Assembly (NCBI GenBank): GCA_030041195.1
Contig: JASHOI010000129.1
Location: forward strand, 1 to 7,865
Length of the DNA stretch: 7,865 nucleotides
Direction of reading: 5' to 3'
Origin: Streptosporangiaceae bacterium
Lineage (GTDB): Bacteria; Actinomycetota; Actinomycetes; Streptosporangiales; Streptosporangiaceae
A program made the position numbers and the translations under genes. This document shows, piece after piece, positions 1 through 7,865 of the stretch. Under the pieces are notes generated by a model. That model had not been told where the DNA came from. It saw only the letters and a program-made list of their open reading frames with translations, and searched no databases. Positions within the stretch are counted from its first letter, which is position 1. Each line of letters opens with the position of its first letter.

Positions 1-627
1 GCGCGGGTCGCGGTCGCGGCCGGGCCGGCGTTCACGTTCCGCTACGCCGAGCACGACGAACTGCTGGCCGCGGCCGGCGCCGAGGTGGTGCCGTTCGACC
101 CGCTGGCCGCGGCGAAGCTGCCCGAGGGGACCGACGCACTGGTGGCGGGCGGTGGCTTCCCGCAGGTGCACGCGGACGCCCTGGCCGCGAACACCGCCCT
201 GCTCGACGACGTGCGCAGCCGTGTGGCGGGCGGGATGCCGGTGGTGGCCGAGTGCGCCGGCCTGCTCTGGCTGGGCGAGTCCCTGGACGGGCGCAAGCAG
301 TGCGGCGTGCTGCCTGCCCACGCCCGGATGACGGCGAGGCTGACGCTCGGCTACCGGCAGGCGACCGTGCTGCGCGACACCCCGCTGCTGGCGGCCGGAG
401 CCCGGGTCCGGGCGCACGAGTTCCATCGCACGGTCAGCGAGCCCGCGCGCGGGGAGCAACCGGCATGGCGGCTGGCGGATGGTACCGAGGCCGGCTGGGC
501 AGGCCCGAGGCTGCTCGCCTCCTACCTGCACCTGCACTGGGCGGGCCTGCCCGGTGCCGCCGCCCGGCTGGTCCGGGCCGCTCAAGCGCGGCCCGGACCA
601 GCGTGCCCCCGAACTACTACTTGGTGA
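1..627 (+). CDS. cobB: Cobyrinate a,c-diamide synthase, C-terminal glutamine amidotransferase domain (5' end cut by window)
   Basis: The reading frame is open from the first base, so the start and the N-terminal ATP-dependent synthase domain lie outside the window. What remains (208 codons) is a class-I-like glutamine amidotransferase domain of the CobB/CbiA type. These enzymes use glutamine and ATP to amidate the a and c side chains of (hydrogeno)cobyrinic acid in cytoplasmic cobalamin synthesis. Visible landmarks are a GGGFPQVHA strand-turn motif near 148-174, the presumed nucleophile Cys in AECAGLLWL (codon 253-255), LGYRQA near 346-363, HEFHRT beginning at 415 and SYLHLHW (520-540) with the expected catalytic His. 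The family usually has ECGG or similar around the Cys; here it is ECAG. HEFH favours CobB/CbiA over CobQ, which I think less likely. The last 20 or so residues are low in recognisable conservation and are encoded by a hairpin-forming stretch. The gene is convergent with, and overlaps by 11 nt, the transporter gene on the other strand. Confidence 0.88.
   Translation, partial: ARVAVAAGPAFTFRYAEHDELLAAAGAEVVPFDPLAAAKLPEGTDALVAGGGFPQVHADALAANTALLDDVRSRVAGGMPVVAECAGLLWLGESLDGRKQCGVLPAHARMTARLTLGYRQATVLRDTPLLAAGARVRAHEFHRTVSEPARGEQPAWRLADGTEAGWAGPRLLASYLHLHWAGLPGAAARLVRAAQARPGPACPRTTTW
567..602. terminator. Perfect 15-bp hairpin, candidate terminator for the convergent - strand gene
   Basis: Bases 567-581 (gctggtccgggccgc) are the exact reverse complement of 588-602, leaving a 6-nt loop (tcaagc). 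The hairpin begins 15 nt beyond the stop codon of the solute-binding-protein gene on the - strand. It lies wholly inside the last codons of the cobB-like gene on the + strand. No T-rich run follows on either strand, so it would be a U-less GC hairpin terminator or an RNA 3'-end stabiliser of the sort common in high-GC actinomycetes. Its function is inferred; the inverted repeat itself is seen directly. Confidence 0.7.
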
Positions 628-2485
628 AGTACCAGTACTCAGGGAGCAGGGTCCACAGCGGGCTGAACGTGACGCCGTGCAGCTTGCTGCTGACCGCCTG
701 GATTTGGAACGGCTGTGGTTCAGGTATCCACATGAACGGAAGCTGCTCCGCTCCGTACGTGGCGTACTGGTCGAACACCGCCAGGCTGCTGCTGGTGTGC
801 GTCTCGTCGATCAGCTTGTCCATCTCCGCGTTGGAGTAGTTACCCGAGTTGGACCCGGCGCCGGTCGCGAACAGCGGCTCGCCGGTCGGCTCGAACCCGG
901 GGCCGTCGTAGTCCCAGCCGCCGTAGGCGAACACCTGCACGTTGCACTTGGAGCTCATCGGCGAGCACGGTGCGCTCTCGCCGATGATCGTGTCGAACGA
1001 CTGCCCGACCAGGTTGACATCGATGCCGACCGAGGACTCCTCGGACTTGATCGTCTGCCACATCGCGGTGGCGGCCGCAATGCCGGTCGCGTAGTCGAAC
1101 GTGAGCGTGAGCTTTTGACCACTGGTGATGCCGGTGCCGCACTTGGCCGGGTCCTCGCAGGTCATCACGCCGCCGACCGACTTCCAGCCGTGGCTGGTCA
1201 GCAGCGAGGTGGCCTTGGCCGGATCATACGGGTACGCGCCCTGGCCGCCGTTCGCCTTCTCGATGGCCGGCTCGAACTGGTTCGCGGGCTCGGTCGGCAC
1301 CGGGCCCGAGCCCGGGACGGCGTACCCGCGCCAGATCGCCTTGTCGATGCCGGGCTGGTCCATGGCGTACTGCAGGGCCTGGCGGATGTAGAGCTGCCGG
1401 ACCAGGTAGCCCACCTGCGGGTTGTTGAAGTTCGGCTGCGCGTACTCGATGCCGTAGTTGTAGAACGGCTCCAGGTAGTAGGAGCTGCCCAGCGGGTTGA
1501 CCGACGGCAGCGACGAGTTCGTCGGCTTCTGCGCCAGGTCCTGCGTGGGTATGTAGCCCACGTCGACCGCCCCGGTCTTCAGCGCCGTGTACTCGGCCGT
1601 GTCCGACGTGTACGGGATGAACTTGAGCGCGGACAGCGTCGGCTTGGGGCTGCCGGAGTAGTTCGTGTTCGGCACGATCGTCACGTTGCCGTCGGTGTTG
1701 AAGCTGGACAGCTTCCACGGGCCGTCAACGACCGACCAGAGCGGGCTGGTCGCGTACGTCGTGGCGATCTTCGACTGCGCGGTCAGGAAGTTGTAGACCG
1801 CGATGCACTTGGCCCAGTGATCGGCCGCGCTGTCGGTGGTGCAGCCGCCGCTGCCCGGCTTGCCCGTCAGGCTGGTGACATCCCACGACAGCGGCATCGG
1901 GTTCAGCTCGGACAGCTGGTTGTAGGTGTACCACAGGCTCGAGTACCCCTTGTTGAGCTGGAAGGTCACCTGGTTCGGGCCGGTGGCCTTGTAGGAGACG
2001 ATGTTGTCCGGGAGCAGACCCGAGGAGTACGCGTACCAGGTCGTCTTCTCCGCCTCGGCCATGTTCAGGAAGAAGATCAGGGAGTCCGCGTTGACGGTCT
2101 CGCCGTTGGACCACTTCCAGCCCTTGAGGTTGACCACGACCGTCTTGCCGCCGTTGGAGTAGACCGGAGCATCGGCCACAGACAGCGGGTAGTTGATGCT
2201 CACCGACGTGTTGGTGTTGTTGCCGAACATGTACAGAGGCCGGTACATCAGCCACTGGAACTGCTGGTCGTTGTAGACGCTCGCGTTCGTGATCGCGTAG
2301 AACGGGAAGATCCAGTTGTAGGTGACCCCAGGCGGCAGCGCGACCGTCGCGGTCCCGCCCTTCACCGGCGCGCCCGACGAGCTGGTCGGTGTGCTGCTGC
2401 TGGTTGAGCAGCCCGCCGCGACCAGCGCGGCCGATGCGGCCACGGCAACCACGCCGAGGCGCAGCTTACGTCTCCAAAGGTTCAT
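617..2485 (-). CDS. ABC transporter solute-binding lipoprotein, family 5 (peptide/oligopeptide type)
   Basis: The 622-residue product is a secreted, lipid-anchored binding protein that would deliver a solute to an ABC importer. The N-terminus has a basic n-region (MNLWRRKLR), a hydrophobic stretch and a lipobox ending at Cys26 (LVAAGC), followed by a Ser/Thr-rich linker. The body matches SBP_bac_5 proteins: WKWSNGETVNADSLIFFLN at about 123-141, a DGPWKLSSF segment, a TALKTGAVDVGYIP segment in which family members bind the ligand lobe, RQALQYAMD, and YDPAKATSLL near the C-terminal third. Length is at the long end for the family. Besides Cys26 there are six cysteines in three close pairs (CTTDSAADHWAKC, CEDPAKC, CSPMSSKC), suggesting local disulfides. 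The ATG at 2485 is preceded by an in-frame TAG (2488-2486) and by AAGGAG (2491-2496) at 5-nt spacing, so the start is well fixed. No permease or ATPase gene is adjacent. The ligand cannot be told from sequence: peptides are usual, but sugars, nickel and opines are also known in the family. Confidence 0.92.
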   Translation of the reverse strand: MNLWRRKLRLGVVAVAASAALVAAGCSTSSSTPTSSSGAPVKGGTATVALPPGVTYNWIFPFYAITNASVYNDQQFQWLMYRPLYMFGNNTNTSVSINYPLSVADAPVYSNGGKTVVVNLKGWKWSNGETVNADSLIFFLNMAEAEKTTWYAYSSGLLPDNIVSYKATGPNQVTFQLNKGYSSLWYTYNQLSELNPMPLSWDVTSLTGKPGSGGCTTDSAADHWAKCIAVYNFLTAQSKIATTYATSPLWSVVDGPWKLSSFNTDGNVTIVPNTNYSGSPKPTLSALKFIPYTSDTAEYTALKTGAVDVGYIPTQDLAQKPTNSSLPSVNPLGSSYYLEPFYNYGIEYAQPNFNNPQVGYLVRQLYIRQALQYAMDQPGIDKAIWRGYAVPGSGPVPTEPANQFEPAIEKANGGQGAYPYDPAKATSLLTSHGWKSVGGVMTCEDPAKCGTGITSGQKLTLTFDYATGIAAATAMWQTIKSEESSVGIDVNLVGQSFDTIIGESAPCSPMSSKCNVQVFAYGGWDYDGPGFEPTGEPLFATGAGSNSGNYSNAEMDKLIDETHTSSSLAVFDQYATYGAEQLPFMWIPEPQPFQIQAVSSKLHGVTFSPLWTLLPEYWYFTK

Positions 2486-2504
2486 CTATGCTCCTTCGTC
2501 ATTG

Positions 2505-2523
2505 GCGCGCGTGCGCGCGCGTG
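2505..2523. repeat. 19-nt alternating purine-pyrimidine (GC/GT) tract in the leader of the transporter gene
   Basis: Bases 2505-2523 (gcgcgcgtgcgcgcgcgtg) alternate strictly purine-pyrimidine. The tract can form a short GC hairpin in RNA or adopt Z-DNA under supercoiling. It lies 20 nt upstream of the ATG of the solute-binding-protein gene, just before its AAGGAG ribosome site. A hairpin there could affect translation initiation; this is inference. Confidence 0.55.
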
Positions 2524-2605
2524 AAGCCATCCGGTTCATGCACAGGCGCCCGGGTAACCAGTGCGCTCGCAGGCTGACCCGGCCATAGGTCAGGTCGTCC
2601 GGAAA

Positions 2606-2627
2606 CCGCGGCCTCGAGTCGCCGCGG
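2606..2627. repeat. Inverted repeat ccgcggc / gccgcgg with 8-nt spacer
   Basis: Bases 2606-2612 are the reverse complement of 2621-2627, with ctcgagtc between them. It stands four bases before the 14-bp palindrome and upstream of the transporter gene. It may be part of an operator region or simply a consequence of GC richness; seven-base arms alone are weak evidence. Confidence 0.3.
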
Positions 2628-2630
2628 CCG

Positions 2631-2644
2631 GCGTCGCGCGACGC
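2631..2644. promoter_or_regulatory. Perfect 14-bp palindrome, candidate operator
   Basis: The sequence gcgtcgcgcgacgc is its own reverse complement over all 14 bases. It is centred about 150 bp upstream of the start codon of the solute-binding-protein gene. Dimeric repressors of the TetR, GntR or LacI families bind dyads of this sort, and uptake genes are often controlled this way. No regulator gene is next to it in the window, so the binding protein is unknown. GC-rich DNA yields chance palindromes more readily, which lowers the certainty. Confidence 0.35.
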
Positions 2645-2760
2645 TGATCGTGACACCGCTCGCCGCCTCTCTGTCGGCGCTGCCCGGCACCGACCTGCGC
2701 CCTTGGCACCGCCGCCACGCGCCAGCGACACTTTGTCCTGGCTACGATCCGCTCAGAGCG

Positions 2761-2820
2761 TAGTTTCGCCGATGCGACAGATTCCAGCAGTAAATGTCAC
2801 AACTTCCTATCGATATCACG
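2761..2820. promoter_or_regulatory. AT-rich island, likely promoter or regulator-binding area
   Basis: Only 27 of these 60 bases are G or C, against 44 of 60 in a sampled coding stretch (6901-6960). The island contains the 8-bp palindrome tatcgata (2809-2816). AT-rich islands in high-GC intergenic DNA commonly mark promoters or sites for nucleoid proteins such as Lsr2. I could not align a convincing -35/-10 pair to it on the - strand, so the exact promoter of the transporter gene is not assigned. Confidence 0.35.
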
Positions 2821-2857
2821 CCAGGCCACCGGTAGTGCTGAGGATCGTCACATGGGA

Positions 2858-2886
2858 GTTACGCGATGATTGCACCATTGTTACGC
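2858..2886. repeat. GTTACGC direct repeat spaced 22 bp
   Basis: The heptamer gttacgc occurs at 2858-2864 and again at 2880-2886, a 22-bp step equal to about two helical turns. Two factor molecules bound here would lie on the same face of the DNA. Several response regulators (for example PhoP with its 11-bp repeat units) bind in this manner, but the bases do not match a known box that I can name. It lies about 375-400 bp upstream of the transporter gene. Confidence 0.3.
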
Positions 2887-2955
2887 ATCCGCCGGTACTG
2901 CCCGCCCCGCGGGCACCGCCCGCATTCCGCGCTCTAGCAGGCACTTTGCGGGATC

Positions 2956-2986
2956 GTCGGGGCGTGGCGGCCGTGCAGGCCCCGAC
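2956..2986. terminator. 8-bp-stem hairpin, possible terminator or RNA structure
   Basis: Bases 2956-2963 (gtcggggc) pair perfectly with 2979-2986 (gccccgac) across a 15-nt loop. It lies about 160 nt beyond the stop of the inhA-like gene on the - strand. The large loop and lack of a T run make a terminator role uncertain. Confidence 0.25.
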
Positions 2987-3098
2987 CCGGCCGGCCCGCG
3001 CCGGGCGCGCCGCGAGACCAGCCGAGCAGCACAAAAACCTGGTGCGTGCGACGGCGATGAGGTGAGAGAATCCGACGCTGCCCGCTGAAACGCCGCGT

Positions 3099-3119
3099 GG
3101 GTGCACCGCCCGGTCACCC
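3099..3119 (-). terminator. GC hairpin downstream of the inhA-like gene, candidate terminator
   Basis: Bases 3111-3119 (cggtcaccc) pair with 3099-3108 (gggtgcaccg) if one base, C3104, is bulged. This gives a nine-pair stem; since only two bases lie between the arms, the innermost pair probably opens. It begins 29 nt beyond the stop codon of the inhA-like gene, the position expected for a transcription terminator of the fabG-inhA operon. There is no T run. Confidence 0.4.
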
Positions 3120-3148
3120 GTGCTGGGCTGCTGCCGGCTGTCCCCGGC

Positions 3149-3913
3149 TCAGCCGCCGATCGCGTGCACGCCGCCGTCCACGTGCACGATCTCGCCGGTC
3201 GTGGCCGGGAACCAGTCGGAGAGCAGCGCCACGCAGGCGCGCGCGGCCGGCTCGGGGTCGGACAGGTTCCAGCCGAGCGGGGCGCGCTGCGCCCACAGGC
3301 CCTCGAAATCGTCGAAGCCCGGGATGCTCCTGGCCGCCATGGTCCGCAGCGGCCCGGCCGCCATCAGGTTCACCCGGATCCCGCGCGGGCCGAGGTCCCT
3401 GGCCAGGTACCTGGCGCAGGACTCCAGGCCGGCCTTGGCCACGCCCATCCAGTCGTAGCCCGGCCAGGCCACGCTGGCGTCGAAGTCCATGCCGACGATG
3501 GAGCCGCCGGCGCCCATCAGCGGCAGCGCCGCGATGGCCAGCGCCTTGAGCGAGTAAGTGGAGGCGTGCAGCGTGGCGGCGACGTCCGGCCACTCGGTGT
3601 GCAGGAAGTTCCCGCCCAGCGCCGCCTGCGGCGCGTTGCCGATGCTGTGCACGACTCCGTCGAGCCCGCCGGTGTGCTCGGACACCCGGCCGGCCAGCGA
3701 CGCGAGCTGCCCGGCGTCGGTGACGTCCAGCTCCAGGACCGGCGGCGGGTCCGGCAGCCGCCGCGCGATGCGCTGCACCAGGGTCAGCCGCCCGAACCCG
3801 GTGAGCACCACGGTCGCGCCCTCCTGCTGCGCGATCCGCGCCACGTGGAACGCGATCGACGCGTCGGTGAGCACACCGGTCACCAGTATCCGCTTGCCGT
3901 CCAGGATTCCCAT
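3149..3913 (-). CDS. inhA: NADH-dependent enoyl-[acyl-carrier-protein] reductase, InhA/FabI family
   Basis: The 254-residue product should reduce the trans-2 double bond of enoyl-ACP, the last step of each FAS-II cycle, in the cytoplasm. The sequence is very InhA-like: the modified glycine motif GVLTDASIAFH (13-23), VVHSIGNAPQ (87-96) with Ser90 at the InhA Ser94 position, and MDFD (142-145). The catalytic YxxxxxxK pair is Tyr153 and Lys160 in YDWMGVAKAG; LLSDWFPATTGEIVHVDGG is near the end. The substrate-binding loop after TMAARSI (191-197) is about ten residues shorter than I recall for mycobacterial InhA, fitting the shorter overall length (254 versus 269). The frame stays open upstream, but the ATG at 3913 follows AAAGGG (3921-3926) at 7 nt; the adjacent ATG at 3916 would leave only 4 nt. 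It follows fabG by 43 nt on the same strand and is probably co-transcribed. The name fabI is equally acceptable. Confidence 0.94.
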   Translation of the reverse strand: MGILDGKRILVTGVLTDASIAFHVARIAQQEGATVVLTGFGRLTLVQRIARRLPDPPPVLELDVTDAGQLASLAGRVSEHTGGLDGVVHSIGNAPQAALGGNFLHTEWPDVAATLHASTYSLKALAIAALPLMGAGGSIVGMDFDASVAWPGYDWMGVAKAGLESCARYLARDLGPRGIRVNLMAAGPLRTMAARSIPGFDDFEGLWAQRAPLGWNLSDPEPAARACVALLSDWFPATTGEIVHVDGGVHAIGG

Positions 3914-3920
3914 CATGCTG

Positions 3921-3926
3921 CCCTTT
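3921..3926 (-). promoter_or_regulatory. Ribosome binding site of the inhA-like gene (decides the start)
   Basis: The - strand reads AAAGGG here. Two ATG codons lie side by side downstream; spacing is 4 nt to the first (3916) and 7 nt to the second (3913), which favours the second and a product beginning MGILDGK, the usual family N-terminus. Confidence 0.6.
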
Positions 3927-3956
3927 CGCTGTGACCGGTGCCCACCTGCCCGCCCG

Positions 3957-7714
<3,758 letters not shown>

Positions 7715-7715
7715 C

Positions 7716-7865
7716 TCACGCGTCTTCGAGGCGGAAGCCGACCTTGAGGCCGACCTGGAAATGGGCGACCTCGCCGTCCACGATCTGGCCGCGGATCTGG
7801 GTCACCTCGAACCAGTCGAGGTGCCGGAGGGTCTGCCCGGCGCGGCGCAAGGCGCTGCGGATCGC
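7716..7865 (-). CDS. Dodecin family flavin-binding protein (5' end cut by window)
   Basis: Reading the - strand from the window edge gives 49 codons and a TGA (7718-7716). The translated segment holds QTLRHLDWFEVTQIRGQIVD followed by GEVAHFQVGLKVGFRLED, which is the core and C-terminus of dodecin, a protein of about 70 residues that forms hollow dodecamers. Dodecins bind flavins or riboflavin breakdown products between paired tryptophans; the Trp of DWFEV and the FQV segment match those conserved positions. About 20 N-terminal residues and the start lie beyond the window. The gene is convergent with tldE, with one base between the two stop codons, so no terminator fits between them. No flavin-related gene is near in the window. 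Recognition is from the conserved motif alone, but the match is strong. Confidence 0.9.
   Translation of the reverse strand, partial: AIRSALRRAGQTLRHLDWFEVTQIRGQIVDGEVAHFQVGLKVGFRLEDA

Larger units (their letters stand above)
2486..3148. other. Non-coding region of about 660 bp upstream of the transporter gene
   Basis: I find no convincing gene here: the open frames are short, Arg/Pro/Ala-rich and lack family motifs or good ribosome sites. The region should hold the 3' end of the fabG-inhA transcript (right side) and the promoter and leader of the solute-binding-protein gene (left side). It contains an alternating GC tract, a perfect 14-bp palindrome, an AT-rich island, a phased direct repeat and two hairpins, each listed separately. 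I see no cobalamin or other recognisable riboswitch core and no tRNA. Confidence 0.7.

Noticed and set aside
479..2407. A 642-codon open frame on the + strand opposite the transporter gene
   Set aside because: It is antisense to a well-supported lipoprotein gene, is Arg/Val/Gly-rich with no family motif, and would overlap cobB. Long antisense frames are usual in high-GC DNA.
617..2485. Assignment of the binding protein as a nickel/cobalt (NikA-like) receptor because cobB is adjacent
   Set aside because: The genes are convergent and not co-transcribed, and no metal-binding signature is visible. The family alone does not give the ligand.
2703..3106. Small open frames on both strands in the intergenic region (for example 2703-3065 + and 2816-3106 -)
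   Set aside because: They have no convincing ribosome sites, are low-complexity Arg/Pro/Ala-rich, overlap each other, and cross predicted hairpins and the AT-rich island.
2486..3148. A cobalamin riboswitch or other known riboswitch near the cob gene
   Set aside because: I searched by eye for a B12-box-like core and found none. The cobB gene is also convergent to this region and not controlled from it.
3101..3934. A 277-codon + strand frame opposite the inhA-like gene
   Set aside because: It shadows a clear enoyl reductase and has no motif or ribosome site of its own.

Overview
The window is GC-rich DNA (44 of 60 bases are G or C in the sampled stretch 6901-6960) with GTG/ATG starts and dense gene packing. 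An InhA-type enoyl-ACP reductase lies directly behind a FabG. Together these point to a high-GC actinomycete chromosome; the genus cannot be told from the sequence alone. Most of the window is ordinary chromosomal core or near-core DNA. I see no mobile element, CRISPR array, tRNA or rRNA.

Left part (1-3148): the 3' end of a cobalamin-biosynthesis amidotransferase gene (cobB/cbiA type, + strand) runs into, and overlaps by 11 nt, a convergent gene on the - strand. That gene encodes a lipid-anchored family-5 ABC-transporter solute-binding protein (617-2485). A perfect 15-bp hairpin lies inside the cobB 3' end, just beyond the stop of the transporter gene. Upstream of the transporter gene is a roughly 660-bp non-coding region (2486-3148). 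It holds an alternating GC tract in the leader, a perfect 14-bp palindrome, an AT-rich island (27/60 GC), a phased GTTACGC repeat and candidate terminator hairpins. No permease or ATPase gene accompanies the binding protein here.

Middle part (3149-4721): a two-gene - strand fatty-acid synthesis operon, fabG (4661 down to 3957) followed after 43 nt by an inhA/fabI-like gene (3913 down to 3149). These encode the 3-ketoacyl-ACP reductase and enoyl-ACP reductase steps of FAS-II, in the same order as mycobacterial mabA-inhA. The enoyl reductase has a shorter substrate loop than I recall for mycobacterial InhA.

Right part (4722-7865): a divergent + strand tldD-tldE (pmbA) pair joined by a TGATG overlap, encoding the two halves of a TldD/TldE-type metalloprotease. 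Only TldD carries the HExxxH zinc motif. The tldD gene has an unusual 9-bp G-rich tandem repeat. The fabG and tldD promoters appear to overlap in a 60-bp divergent gap, and tldD is probably translated from a leaderless GTG. The window closes with the 3' part of a dodecin gene on the - strand, one base beyond the tldE stop.

No clear novel multi-gene system is visible. The points most worth a second look are the tldD G-rich repeat, the compact divergent promoter with a leaderless start, the terminator-like hairpin inside cobB, the shortened InhA-type loop and the non-coding block upstream of the transporter gene.
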